A stretch of 64,000 nt of DNA from Acanthosepion pharaonis (GCA_903632075.3 CAHIKZ030004725.1:888501-952500); one strand, 5' to 3'; counted from the stretch's first letter, positions 20,997 to 32,559 are shown. A program made the numbers and translations. The notes: generated by a model from the letters alone, not told the origin.

Positions 20997-21645
20997 TCCT
21001 TGGGTTTCTGTTGTATACACATTTCCTTCTGTGTCCCAACCAGAGACCTAAGTTCAGAAATGGCTTCCACTGAGCATTTTTGTAAAAAAAAAAAAACCAA
21101 AACAATCACACATACTTTACATAGATAAAGCTCTTCATAATATATGAGCTGTACTTGTGAATACATTTTTTTTGTATTTCTTTAAGGCATGGGCTAAGAA
21201 GAATCCCTTCAATGAGTCTATTGGAACCATTTCCAATCAATCCGAGGGCTCCAACTACAACTGAAATCATTGATTTCCTCATGTACCACATTTCTGAGAT
21301 TTCCACTTCAAGATGCTTGTATTTTGATATTTTTTTGAAGCTCTTCAAAGATACATTACAATCTGCAGGGACTGACATGTCAATAAGAAAGCACATTCTG
21401 TTCTTTTGGCTTTTGATCATGATAGTTGGGCGATTAGCAATGATTTTTCTGTCTGTGTCTATTTTAAAGTCCCATAAAATTGTTACAGGTCCTATCTCTG
21501 GAACTGGGTCTGGGTGATGTTCATACTAGTTTCTTTCAGTTTTGTTCCTGTAAATGTTGCATGTTTTCCACTGCAGGTATTGGCTCACTCTATCATGCCA
21601 AGTTTTATATTCAGTTGGTTCTAGTACTGTGCAACCTGATATAAG
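20997..21645 (-). mobile_element. R4/Dong-like LINE, 5'-truncated, inside (ATT)n
   Basis: The minus strand encodes CFLIDMSVPADCN, the end of the restriction-like endonuclease (PD-(D/E)XK-type), followed by an untranslated region with GTCTCTGGTTGGGACACAG that recurs at 49735. Both edges are ATT arrays (20949-20996 and 21646-21671). This clade typically carries an RT plus a C-terminal restriction-like endonuclease; here only the last ~100 codons survive. Confidence 0.85.
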
Positions 21646-21671
21646 ATTATTATTATTATTATTAATATTAT
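21646..21671. repeat. (ATT)n, outer flank of the R4/Dong insertion
   Basis: ATTATTATTATTATTATTAA marks the truncated 5' side of the minus-strand LINE, matching the array at its 3' side. Confidence 0.9.
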
Positions 21672-21845
21672 TCTCTATCTACAGAGTTCAATCATCAATC
21701 AGCTTCATTTTCTCTGTGTTTCAAATTTAAGGAGAAAGAACTGTCACTTTGTAGAACAGATTCTGACATGGGTTTTTTTTTGAACACTGCGATGTTAATC
21801 TCTTCAATTCAAGTGACAATTATTATTTATCCTCTCTATCCTCAT

Positions 21846-22975
21846 TGTTGTGGATTCCGGGTTGAAATGTGGTATCAATAAATAACAAACGCCACAAATG
21901 AATATATGAAAATAATGTATTAATGTAATAATACAAACTGGTAATGAAGGTTAGTAGTTCAAGGAATACATGTTAGTAGCAAAATATATATATAGTCTTT
22001 GGTATTAAAGTATCGCTGTATGACTTCTTACTGAGTCTACGTGCTCACTCACTGTGACTCCTACAACGCTGTTACCTCACCCTCACTCTTCCGGTTACAT
22101 ACAACCTTTTACTCTGTCACTGTGGACTCGACTCTTCGGTCTTACTCTCGGGTCTTCCCGTAGCAGTAGTAGATGTATATACTGGGTGAGTCTGTGGAAT
22201 CTTCCACAACAAACCAGCCTTACCTCTTTTTAGGAAATGCATTCTTCCTATCTGGTAAGTAACATCCTACTTTCACATAAATATAACAAGTATTCATTGG
22301 TCAATCACCTCCAATCTAGCTTGCTGATTGGTCAGTTCCGACCAATCAAACCACCTGCACGCGACCAATCTGTTTTCCCGCTCATATGCTAGGAGCCACT
22401 TGACCATTATATAAACCGAACACGTGTGAACCTTTTTAGAAGAAGAGGAGTAGCTTTCTTTCCATTCATCTCTCTCGCACGTCTCAAGATGTAACCATCA
22501 CCAACTTCCGTCTTAGTCATTGCTGGCCAGACGTTAAAGACAATTACCAACATTCACGAACTCTGAAATCACTCCTGAACTTTTACCAACTTTGCAAACT
22601 CACAATTCCAAACTTTCTTAATATGAACTCCGGTACAACTAAATACCTAATCAAAGGGACACGACTCTGTCCTACTTTTTCAGTTCGTATTCATGTACAT
22701 CAAACATTAATAAATCTAATTGTTATGTTTTGGAATCATTCAGTTCAGTTTTGTATTTTATTCTATGTGCTATTTACGTCAAGTATAAATTGCATTGCTT
22801 TCACGCATTGTCCTTAATCTCATCTTTCTTAGCCCAAGTTAAATATTGGCAACTCAATCACTACAATGATGATAATACAACAGCTACATATTTAATGATC
22901 CCGTCAGAAATAAACAACAATGGTACCCCTATCACTACAAATCCATTTGTGTAAAAAGGGGTGGATCCCTCAACA
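21846..22975 (+). mobile_element. Solo LTR, 1130 bp, 5-bp target duplication CTCAT
   Basis: The block begins TGTTGTGGATTCC and ends GGATCCCTCAACA, so it has TG...CA ends with 5-bp inversion (TGTTG/CAACA). CTCAT is present immediately outside both ends (21841-21845 and 22976-22980). No second terminus and no gag-pol lie inside, so it is a solo LTR left by recombination. On the plus strand a TATATAAACC box at about 22410 and AATAAA at about 22909 fit U3-R-U5 order. The 64-codon frame starting 22623 lies within the putative transcribed part and is not a recognised gene. Five-base duplications are usual for Ty3/gypsy-type integrases; the lineage cannot be set without an internal region. Confidence 0.9.
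22405..22420 (+). promoter_or_regulatory. Putative LTR TATA box
   Basis: TTATATAAACCGAACACG lies within the solo LTR; about 30 bp downstream begins a purine stretch (AGAAGAAGAGGAG). Position is consistent with an LTR promoter. Confidence 0.5.
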
Positions 22976-23103
22976 CTCATAATATTCACTTTCTACTGCC
23001 TTCTCTTTCATTCAAATCTCACACGTCATTCATCATAATCATTTTAAAAGTAACCCTCTACCTTGAAAAGCTCTAGAACCTTGTATTGGGTGAATTTTAG
23101 TAT

Positions 23104-24090
23104 AAAACTATTATCATTATTATTATTGTCATCATTTGTGTATGTCATGTTACCTGTTTTCTATCCTGTAGAGTTGGGTCCAAACTATGGTCCTTAGGCC
23201 CTTTAGGAAAATTGTCATTTAATTGATAGCACTTTTCTTAGTATATGGGATGTTCCTAGTAGGGCAATCTTCTGGGCAACTTGTATGTTGATGTTACCTG
23301 GGACACTGTTAAGTAAAATTGTCCATTCCTTTTCTCATGACGCCCAGTACTCCGATTACTATTGGTACAGTCTCAGTCTTCATTCCCCAAATCCTGTTAA
23401 TCTCGATCTCCATGTCTTTGTATTTGGACAATTTCTCGATAATTTTCATGGAGGTGTTTCTCTCAGATGGTACTGCTATGTCAATAAGCATACACTTCCT
23501 GAATTTCTTGTCTTTTGTGATAGTATCAAGTCTGTTGGCTTTTATTTCCCTGTCAATTTTAATTGGCATGTCCCTGAGGATAGTTACATCGTTAGTTTGT
23601 GTAACTGTGTCTGGTTGGTGCTCATACCATCTCTCAGTGGTATTGATTTTGTGCTTCTTGCATATCTTCCAGTGCACATATGTAGCTACCTTGTTATGTG
23701 TGTGGGTATATTCATTTTTGCCTAGTTCTGGATATCCTGAGATAATATACTCAAGAGTTTCATCATATTTCTGCAAATCCTGCATTTTGTGTTAGTTCCA
23801 TCCTTGATTATGGGACAGAGATTGGATCTATTTGCGAGGCTTTGGTCCTGAGCTGCAATAATTAGGCCTTCAATCTCAACTTTCAACCCAGTGCTCTTCA
23901 TCCACTCATGTGTTTTCTCTTGGTCCATATACACTTTTTTTGGTTCTTTTTAGGTATTTGCCATGTAACACCTTATTACCCCAGTTTTTTTATAATTTCA
24001 TTTGGCCAAGTTGTTTTGCTTTCTGTTTTATTCATTTGGTGTAGATAGTATTCACTTCAGTTATTATTTCCTTTGATTTCTGAGTTCAAC
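23104..24090 (-). mobile_element. R4/Dong-like LINE, zinc knuckle and endonuclease region
   Basis: Two overlapping minus-strand frames join by one frameshift near 23730. Residues follow the order KVEIEGLIIAAQDQSL, the CCHC region with CRIC, YIISGYPELGKNEY, CKKHKINTTERWYEH, then NRLDTITK...MLIDIAVP. The last part corresponds to the RPD...D core of a restriction-like endonuclease, with RLD in place of RPD. A short ATT array (23104-23130) lies at its 3' side. 3' untranslated sequence occupies about 23131-23300. Confidence 0.88.
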
Positions 24091-24264
24091 CAAGGATACC
24101 TGCAACATAATGTTTTATTAACATTGACATTGACCACATGCAGTATCCTGATACTGATGTTCTCACTGTAATCCTGGCTTTCGGGTGCTATGCTTTGCCA
24201 AAAGGCAACATGTGATTTGGTCCTTAGAGGTTTTGAATTCAGTTTTTTTTGTTTGTTTTTAATT

Positions 24265-25404
24265 GTTTCACTCCAAGCAAGGTGACAATGCCACTAGGAC
24301 ACAAGGGGTGGGTTTATAGGGAGAGAAAAAGAATGCTAAGACTTTAGTGAGGAAAAGGACAAATTAAATAACCCATAAGTGTTGATATGCCACAAAACAA
24401 AAACAATCAACCAATCATTAAAACTTGTTTTTTTTTTTCACAATTTTCATCAGTTTCTCTTTGCGGTTGTCTATGTAATTCAAATAATTAAATTGTTTTC
24501 TTCTTTCACAATCTTCAACTGAAATTAGCCATTTTCCACCTGAAAGTACTCTTAAGATAATACCTGTCAATATCCACTTGTGAATGGTGTATGCTGTGTA
24601 TTGTTAAGAGTTTTATCATTTGTTCTATCCAATTCTTGCAAGTCTTCAATAGTCCAATAAAGGATACCTGCATCATAATGTTTTATTGACATTGACCACA
24701 TGCAGCATCCTGGGGTTTACATGGAGAGAAAGAGAATGATAAATGAGGAAAAAGACAATTAAAGAACAGGATTCGGGAGGAAAGAAGATGGCAGTTGATG
24801 TTGCATTTAAATGTTTTTAACATTGCAGTTGTCAGGGAAGCAAGAAATTGGAAAGGAGTTCTACAGGTGAGAAGTGCGAGAAAAGAAATATTAGAATAGA
24901 ACTTACAGTTGTATCTAGCTAGTTCAACAGTGAGACCTAAATGCCAATCTAGTAGCACGCTTAAATTCATGCAGCTGAGGCAGCAAGTAAGAAAGACCAT
25001 CAGAACAACTTCCATGAAAATATTTGTAGAAAGGACAGAGGGAAGCCACGTCACATCGGTGGGAAAGTGATTGAAGTCTCGATGCCAGGTCAGTACATTA
25101 CAGACCCTTCTTTGAATTTTGTCAAGTATCTCGAGATATATAGTAGGAGTACCAGACCAGATATGGCAGCAGTATTCCATGCACAGATAAATGATAGATT
25201 TATAAATGTGCAAGATGGAGTCTGATGAGGAGAATTATCTGGTACGAGACAGTGAACCAACTTTCCTAGCAGTAGATCTAGCAATTGATTCAATATAATC
25301 ACTCCACTTGTCTTTCTTCCAGACTGGTTGCATACCACAACTAGAATGTCTAATCTGCACTGCTTTTTAACCCATATCTGTGGAGAGAGAAGAGATGTAT
25401 TCAT
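24265..25404 (-). mobile_element. LINE-B (CR1/Jockey-like) 3' half, interrupted near 24355-24650
   Basis: At 24683-25404 the minus strand reads an RT-distal domain (IILNQLLDLLLGKLVH, SLICAWN, HIWSGTPTIYLEILDKIQRRVCN) and the far C-terminus (DWHLGLTVELARYN, PFQFLASL, KTFKCNINCHLLSS). A separate 3'-end piece at 24265-24355 (TTTCACTCCAAGCAAGGTGA on plus) is followed by an M-element 3' end (24355-24415). The sentence GGATACCTGCATCATAATGT occurs on both sides (24100, 24665), indicating duplication. Confidence 0.85.
24355..24415 (+). mobile_element. M element 3' end
   Basis: AATTAAATAACCCATAAGTG then TTGATATGCCACAAAAC and a CAATCAACCAATCA tail match the 3' terminus of M elements at 4000 and 10720. 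Confidence 0.65.
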
Positions 25405-25515
25405 ACCTTTTCCAAGGGTATTTGCGTGTAAGTGAATGCAACGAACCCGACTGGAATTCGAACTCCGCCCTCCGACTTCTCATTTTGAGCCGCTATCCAT
25501 TACACAAGCCACACA
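25405..25515 (-). mobile_element. tRNA-derived SINE head
   Basis: On the minus strand GGCTTGTGTAATGGATAGCG (A-box region) is followed by GGCGGAGTTCGAATTCCAGT (B box), with the spacing of a tRNA lacking its paired stems. It resembles a tRNA-Arg-type SINE head as I remember such tRNAs. The cloverleaf is incomplete, so it is not an active tRNA gene. Confidence 0.7.
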
Positions 25516-25899
25516 CTGAAAGAATCTTACAAAATAATGTAGTCATTATTATGAGCGTAAGATGATTATTTTTATTTTCAAATCATTGACCGTTAGGAAC
25601 TTTGGAAGTGTGAAAGTCGTAAAGATTCTGGTAGCTGCTGAGTTGATGATTGCACACCCCGTAGTAGTGCTCTAATCTGACAGGCTGACACATGTTACGT
25701 CTATAACAGCAAAACAGAAATGTCAAGTGTCATTATTTGAGTTGTGTTTGCCACTCATCACAGATTAATTTGTCCCAGAATGATGAAGGGACATCAATCA
25801 ATGCAAATATGCAGGTTGCTTTATTCTTTTAGGCTGTTAAAATGGCAGTCGGCAAGTGAATCGTACAGAATAAATGGTTGGGGAGACAAAAATCTTAAT
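25516..25899. other. Unassigned sequence
   Basis: No repeat family or coding signal recognised. Confidence 0.4.
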
Positions 25900-26076
25900 A
25901 GCCATCAAAGAAAAAGAAAGACAAAGATAGAGAAGATGGAGAATGAGAGATGCAAGTAGAGGAAGAGAAAGAGGGGGTAGAAAGAGGGGGACAGAAAGAT
26001 GAGAGAGAGAGAGAGGAGTGTGTAAAAAGATGGAGAGGATCCAGAAATAGATGATTGGCTTTAGCAAAGTGACAAT

Positions 26077-26136
<60 letters not shown>

Positions 26137-26459
26137 GGAGGAGAGAGAGAGAGAAGAGAGAGAAACGGAGAAAAATGAGAGAAAGAGAGAGAAATAGGTA
26201 GAAATGAGAAAGATAGAGAAATAAGAGAGAGAGAAATGAAAGAGAGATAAATGAGTAAGAGAGAGAGGAATGAGAGAAAGAAAGAAAAATGATAGAAAGA
26301 GAGAGAAATGAGAGAAAGAGAGAGAGAGAGAGAGAAATGAGAAAAAGAGAGACAGCAGAGTAAGTAAAGAGAAAGAGACAATTTAGTAATAGATGATTGT
26401 TTTAATGGCGAGACAAAAAAATTGATCACTAACACACACAGAGTGAGAGAAAAATAGAG

Positions 26460-26509
<50 letters not shown>

Positions 26510-26640
26510 AGAAATGAAGAGAGAGAAAGAAAAAGAGAGAGGGGGAAGAGAGAATAGAGGATTGTTTTTAAAGAGACAAGAACTAGATAGTTGACACACA
26601 CACACACACACACATTCACAGACACACACAAAGAAAGAGT
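25900..26640 (+). repeat. (GA)n-rich compound microsatellite with (CA)n
   Basis: Long GA arrays at 26081-26133 and 26467-26503 sit in GAGA/GAAATGAGA reiterations; (CA)n lies at about 26596-26615. Blocks containing ATAGATGATTG(T/G)TTTTAA recur (26040-26060, 26388-26405, 26680-26690), pointing to a ~300-bp higher-order duplication. Confidence 0.88.
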
Positions 26641-26948
26641 GGAGAGACAGCAAACAGGAAGAGAGAATGTCGGGAATCGATGATTGTTTTCAAGGTGAGA
26701 CAAAGAACTTGATGGCTTAATTTCAGCTGCTCTTTATCGCAACTCTCAGTCCCACCATTGCTCGGCTGTTAGCAAGCAACAAGGATCGGAAATAAAGGTG
26801 TGTGTAAATAAAGATGACGGCTTATCAGGCAGGTGGGAAAGATAACTACAGCCAATAAGTCTCCGTAGCCTAATCAGTGGACCAGCTGTCGTGATAAGAC
26901 AAGATTTACAGAGGAAAAAGTCATATGAGTTCATGTCTCATTGGAGGC

Positions 26949-27400
26949 TTAATTCTTTGTTTTCGATCCAAGTTGTTTACAAAGCATCGCAGGGTGACAA
27001 TCTGTGAGGTTACGATAAAAAGCAACTGAAACTGAACTTGGAAGCGGGGGGGGGGGATTAACAGGAAATAAATGATAGCTGACATCCATTAAAACATGGC
27101 ACGTGGAACTAGAACAGTCTACCCCAGTGAGTGAAATAAAGGGTCCAGTTCGACATTCCAACCACTTGAAGAAGGCCGGAGTGTACAACGGCCGAAACGT
27201 TGTAATAAATATGGCGACAAAGATGAGGACAATAGTCCGAATAATGTAAATAATGTACATAATACCTCATCTCAGAAATATAGACAGATACTGAAAGGCC
27301 GAAACGTTGTGATAAATATGGCGGCAAAGATGAGGACAATAGTCCGAATAATGTAAATAATGTACCTAATACCGCATCTCAGGAATATAGACAGATAAAG
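26949..27400 (+). mobile_element. S3 SINE with duplicated ~108-bp tail module
   Basis: The body ACGTGGAACTAGAACAGTCT...GTGAAATAAAGGGTCCAGTT...ACTTGAAGAAGGCCGG leads into GGCCGAAACGTTGTAATAAA, AAAGATGAGGACAATAGTCC, AATAATGTAAATAATGTAC and CTCATCTCAGAAATATAGAC. The tail module occurs twice in tandem (27188-27295 and 27296-27400). The same double tail is at 61049-61220. Confidence 0.8.
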
Positions 27401-28239
27401 AAAAACTTGTATATAGTGTAGAATAACTGATATAGCATAAACTTTACTTTCGAAAAATGGGGAATATCTGTATCAGTTCGAATTTCAAAATGGTTAACTT
27501 TTCTTAGGTTCCTCAATTAAGTTATCCGCTTAAAAAAAATTAGATGTGTTTATTAAAAAAATGACGCTATTCCGACACACGAAATGTTTAATAGGAACAT
27601 TGTTCTACTTTCGTATAGTGGGGGAAAACCTGTACCGGATGAAATTACATCTTAATTAACAATTAAACCAGATTCCAGTTTGAAATAGCGATGGTCAACC
27701 TGACCAGATTTCATGTTCATTGCACGCCCAGCAATAATTTGATCAATAACAAAGATATAATAAACTGAAAGACGAGGAGTTTATTTGAGAAGTAAGGAGC
27801 AGACTGCATGCTGGTTTGTCAGCGATTGCTGACAGACCGGTTAAGGATAAATTATCATTTTTCACCAGAGAGGTAAGCAAGGACGATAATGATGGAAAAT
27901 TACCTTCTAAGTGGGAGAGTGTGACAGTTTGTCAGACATGGCGTGTTTCTCTTGAGTTTGTTCTGAAAGATTGGTCAAAAGCCAAAACGTCTCAAGATAG
28001 ATCATCACTTAAAATTCTGATTTTGTGTAATTGGTAAGGAAAGTAAAGAATTCTCTCATGGATAGAGTTTTTATTTTTTGACATTCTTGGTTTCTCTGAA
28101 AAAGGACACTGGATGTCTTGAAGTGATGACAAATTCTGACAGAACCGACCTTCGAAAAGGTAATATGTACAGAAAGTATCGGTTTTTAACAACGGAACTT
28201 ATGTGGGTTAGTTACGAATAACTGAATAATAGAGACAAG
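27401..28239. other. Low-repeat sequence, no confirmed gene
   Basis: Apparently unique DNA. A 73-codon frame at 27816-28037 has mixed composition and includes CAGAGAG|GTAAGC, a strong donor-like site, but there is no homology or upstream context to make it an exon. Confidence 0.4.
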
Positions 28240-29100
28240 ATAAAGAAAAAGAAGGAAATGTGGAGGAGGAAGAGAAAGAGGAGAAGTTGGAGTTCTTTTT
28301 TCCACAATCTCTTCAATTTTAACTATGCGTTATATTTTTCTTCTTCAAGAGATGCAAAATGAGTGGAAAAGAAAGAAAAATAAGAAAGAAAGGAAAAAGA
28401 AAGAAGCGTTAGAAAAAGAAGCATTAGAAAGAAAGAAAGAAAGAAAAAGAAAGAGAGAAGCATTAGAAATGAAAGGAAAGACTGAAAGAATGAAAGTATT
28501 ACAAAGTAAAGAAAGGAAGAACTATTAGAAAAGAAAGAAAGAAAGAAAAAGCATTAGAAAAGAAAGAAAAAAGAAGCAATAGAAAAGAAAAAGAAAGAAA
28601 GAATTAGGAATGAAAGAATTAAGAAAGGAGCATTAAAAAAGAAAGAAAGAAACATTAGAAATGAAAGAAAAGAAAGAAGCATTAGAAATGAAAGAAAAGA
28701 AAGAAGCATTAGAAAAGAAAGGAAGGAGGAAAGAAAGAAGCACTGGAAAAGAAAGAAGCACTAGAAAAGAAATGGAAAGAAACAATAGGAAAGAAAGAAT
28801 TAAGAAAGAATCATTAGAAAAGAAAGAAAGAAAGAAAGATTAGAAATGAAAGAAAAGAAAGAAACAAACAAAAAAGAAAGGAAGTATTAAAAAAGTAATA
28901 AAGAAAGGTGTCACGAAGACGAAAGGAAAGAAGTATTAGAAAGGAAAGAAAGAAAGAAATATTAGAAAGAAAGAAAAAAGAAAGAAAGAAATATTACAAA
29001 GATAGAAAAAAGAAAGAAAGAAATATTAGAAAGAAAGAGGATAAAGTGAGTGACGAGGAAAATGAGGAAAGAAGAGAAAAAATGAGAATAAGTTGAGAAA
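28240..29100 (+). repeat. Polypurine GAAA-rich tract with GCATTAGAAA units
   Basis: (GAAA)n is punctuated about every 20-40 bp by AAGCATTAGAAA or ATATTAGAAA. All forward frames are open in places with K/E/R-rich translations; these are compositional. Confidence 0.9.
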
Positions 29101-29212
29101 CGAAGAGAAAGATATAAAACAAAAAAGGTTAAGAAGTGCGAGAGATTAAAGAAAAATAGAGGCTTATCGGCATTTATTTCTTTACTTACAATTTTGCACT
29201 ATTTACTCTAGC

Positions 29213-29580
29213 GACCGAAGAGCATGCACACCCTCCGTCGAAGTGTGTGTCAACCCCGTGCCGAAGAGTGCGTCAACCCCGTGTCGAAGAGTGCGTCAAC
29301 CCCGTGCCGAAGAGTGCGTCAACCCCGTGTCGAAGAGTGCGTCAACCCCGTGCCGAAGAGTGCGTCAACCCCGTGCCGAAGAGTGTGTCAACTTCGTGCC
29401 GAAGAGTGCGTCAACCCCGTGCCGAAGAGTGTGTCAACCTCGTGCAGAAGAGTGCGTCAACCCCGTGCCGAAGAGTATGTCAACATCGTGCCGAAGAGTG
29501 TGTTAACATCGTGCCGAAGAGTGCGTCAACCCCGTGTTGAAGAGTGTGTCAACCCCGTGCCGAAGAGTGTGTCAACCCTA
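29213..29580 (+). repeat. 23-bp GC-rich minisatellite, about 16 units
   Basis: The unit GTGCCGAAGAGTGCGTCAAC plus CCC repeats head to tail with few substitutions (GTGTCG, TGTGTC, ATCGTG variants). Because 23 is not a multiple of three and the unit has no stop in any forward frame, all three plus frames are open and give the same 23-residue cycle (CRRVRQPRAEECVNPVPKSA...) in different phases. The array is an abrupt GC-rich island in AT-rich DNA. No start context or splice signal supports translation. Confidence 0.93.
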
Positions 29581-29595
29581 CATGTTTTCATATAG

Positions 29596-29760
29596 CGCAA
29601 CAGTAAAGAGAAAACTTATCTATATATAAAATTCTGTAATTTCCGTTAGTCCGTCCGTCACACCCTCTAAAATCACCATACGATCGAAACCAAAATTTTG
29701 GGGACAAATGCAAACAGGTAAGAGAGTATAAAGTACAGTTGGTTTTACTAGGGTGCGTAG
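29596..29760 (+). mobile_element. Possible Helitron-like fragment
   Basis: TATCTATATATAAAATTCTG then GTCCGTCCGTCACACC and GATCGAAACCAAAATTTTGG resemble the 63022-63130 region (TCTATATATAGAAAACAGA, GTGTGTCTGTTTG, CCGATTTTGACCAAACTTGG). Similarity is of type rather than base-for-base. Confidence 0.4.
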
Positions 29761-31749
29761 CTTAGTACAATAAATGATTTTTTTTTAGTTTTTTGGAAAA
29801 GTATAAGTTTTATTATTTAACAGACAAAATACTCCGACTATTTAAAAAATATAATGATTAAAATAACAAATACTTATTTACTAAAAATGCAATATTGTTT
29901 TTTCGCATATCTTTTCTTTTAAGTTTTTATATTTTATCAATTGGCTAGCTAAATTGAACGAAACATATTTGACAAAAGATGTTAGCGATAACTTCAACAA
30001 TACAAAACTGTAAAGATTTTAACATAGCATTAGCGTATTGCAAAGAAATTCTAGTTCTGTAAATAGTGAAAATTCTTTATTTAATGACAGTGCTATAACC
30101 GCAGTAAAGTTGAGTCAAAAATTATTATTAATAATAAAAATATTAATTAATTTACGAAATTCAATCAATTAAAGACTATATAGTGCCTATTACTACTGTG
30201 GCGTTCCCAAATGAGAAAATAAAATATGAAAATACAATACTAAATTAAATAAAAAACAATTAAAATAAGACATTTGTCTTATTTTAAAAGTCTTATTTCT
30301 TAAAAATCCATAAATCTTTTTCGCTTTTTCTACCCTTCTCTGTCAACTGAGAAGGAAACTCTCCGATAAAAAGAGGAAGAAAGAATGAACGACAGCTGCG
30401 AAATGGAAGTTCGTTAGTTTAGGGTCTAGTATATTGTGACTAGAAATCAACCAAAACAGGAGAGGCTCTTCGCATAACTTCTGCCACAAAGAAGACAAAG
30501 GAACGCCGGAAAATATATAAAATAATTGTGGCCAGTCAAAAGCACAAGGAGATTTTTGATTTTAGCCAAACCAAGCTTCGCGTCAAACCATCTAGAGCCT
30601 TCCAAAATTGTATATAAAGAGCCAGAAGTGTCGAATTAATCAGCAGATTTGTACTGCAACATGTCTACAAATTAACTACATTACTTAAAAATTGAACACT
30701 TTCATTTGAAAATGAGTCCATCCTTGTATATCTAAAGTTTCCGATAAATATTGTTCATACTCTACACTACATCAAGGTAAAAACAAACCGTAATAATAGG
30801 ATGAAAGAGAATTTGTAAAAAACAAAAAACAAAACAAAAAACAAAAAACAAACAACAACTCTAATTTCTCATGTCTTAAAATTAGCCAATGAACATTGAT
30901 TTAAATTTGGAATACACGCTGGAGATTGAAATGATTTTTTTCTACCTTTCATATACAAGTTTCCTAAGAAAAAATATACACGTTATTTACTCAGCTTATA
31001 TTTCAACTTGAAGTTATATCCTTATATTATGGTAGACCGACGTTGTAAACTGGTTGTCGTGTGAAGCAGAATAAATTTCTTGGGTCAAAATGGTGGGTAG
31101 AACTTATGGTCGATTTGCAAGGTAAATTTTCTACCATACATCATTTAATAGAATTTGGGTACATCGACATGGTGTAATGGTTAGCAAGTTTGTCTCACTA
31201 TATATCAATTACAACTGAATCATTGGGTGCCCTATACTTTCGGCCTTGTACCACATTTAAGTTACGCTTAAAAAATTAACATCATTTAGTAGAATTCTTG
31301 TTGCGAAGTTTTAAGTTGTTATTGCTTAACTTAACCATAACTTTTTAGCTTCATTTCTGTGTGAAGTCGAATCTTTTTTTTTTTTTTTTTTAGTAGAGCC
31401 TCGTTTTGGAAGCAGAGATCGAAGCCGATGGCTAACAGTAATGACTAGGTAAATGTAAATCGTTCGTGAGCGACACATAGTGGACTGGAGTTAGGTTTCT
31501 AGTAGTCATGTTCTTTATTACGACCAGAAACAACAAGGATGCAAATATATATACAATAATCGACCATTACGCCGACATAATATAGACAAGGAAGACATAT
31601 ACAACACTTTCATAATAAAGAATATATATCATAAGAGTGTTCAAGACAAACTTAAATAGTTTTTGTCTAAATTTTCAGGACCGCTATAATTATTGTTTTG
31701 TCCTTTGTGGACCTGTAAAAGTGAAGTTAGTGTGACGTATAATGAGGAA
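29761..31749. other. Mostly unassigned AT-rich sequence
   Basis: Contains TATATAAAG near 30611-30619 with a purine-rich downstream run (candidate TATA box or LTR remnant), a degenerate A-box-like GGTGTAATGGTTAGCAAG near 31174, and poly-T at 31375-31392. No ORF or complete element found. Confidence 0.4.
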
Positions 31750-31975
31750 AGGGCGCTTGTAAAATTTCTTTAACTCACAGGACTGATTGAAGGTAAGAGA
31801 AACGGGGGAGAGCTATGCACAATCTACCTGGGGAGCTTCAGTGAATCAATGGCGGAGCAGGGTATGGGAGAGATGGCAAAATGTCAAAAAGTTATTAAGA
31901 GCTACAAGGAGAGGAAATTGTGGAGAGGCATGATCGCTAACATTCTGAAGGGAGACAGCACGTAGAAGAAGAAAA
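31750..31975 (+). mobile_element. LINE-A 3'-end fragment
   Basis: The plus strand reads as the LINE-A terminus: GGACTGATTGAAGGTAAGAG, ATGGCGGAGCAGGGTATGGG, AGGAAATTGTGGAGAGGCAT and AACATTCTGAAGGGAGACA, ending at about 31965. Confidence 0.8.
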
Positions 31976-32130
31976 ACCAAAGAAGCAAACGCCTCTAGTC
32001 TCATCCCATAAGTTACCCCACGTCCTTTTTAAGCCAAATCTGTCGGTGAATTAGTCTGCCTTCATAGACAGCTAAATGAATAGAGTGCGACTAATCTTTT
32101 CTTTTTGTCTATTAGAGATCATGTTACTTA

Positions 32131-32139
32131 AATAGATAG

Positions 32140-32200
<61 letters not shown>
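32131..32200 (+). repeat. (GATA)n(GA)n microsatellite
   Basis: About seven GATA units run straight into about 18 GA units. Confidence 0.95.
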
Positions 32201-32559
32201 AAGAAAAGGACAAGAGGAAGGGAAACAGAAAGTCCTTTTTCCGCCCTAGCCTTAAAATACAAACAATGAAAAGAAAAAAATAAACCTTGGGTGGAGTTCC
32301 AATGCACTGTCAGGTGAACTGTACAGTATTATATTTCCCATTTTATCTTTTCGACAAAAAAAAGAAAAAAAAAACAATTGTCAGTGAGTTAAATCTCGGG
32401 TCGTGGGATCGAACTCAACACTCATATAAGATAAAGGATAAAAACTTCGGAGACAACAAGAAAAAAAAAACATGAGTTGCTTCCTAGGACTTTTATCTTG
32501 CACTATTTAGTTCCAGATCAGGAAGTTGAAAAAGGTGAACTTTTATGATATAGCAGTTC

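Noticed and set aside
23285..23795. Two long plus-strand frames (146 and 158 codons)
   Set aside because: Antisense shadows of the R4/Dong LINE, which reads with recognisable motifs on the minus strand.
25405..25515. A tRNA gene on the minus strand
   Set aside because: A and B boxes are present but stems are mismatched and it is joined to other repeat sequence.
26076..26703. S/L-rich minus-strand frames
   Set aside because: (GA)n microsatellite on the opposite strand.
27816..28037. 73-codon frame with internal strong donor site
   Set aside because: The splice-like site is isolated and the frame has no recognisable domain; chance cannot be excluded.
28325..29096. Lysine/glutamate-rich forward frames resembling coiled coils
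   Set aside because: GAAA-rich tract composition; no start context, splicing or unique segment.
29213..29580. CRISPR-like array
   Set aside because: Units are contiguous with no unique spacers, and the DNA is eukaryotic.
29224..29595. 123-codon repeat protein
   Set aside because: Open in all three frames because the 23-bp unit lacks stops; no independent evidence of translation.
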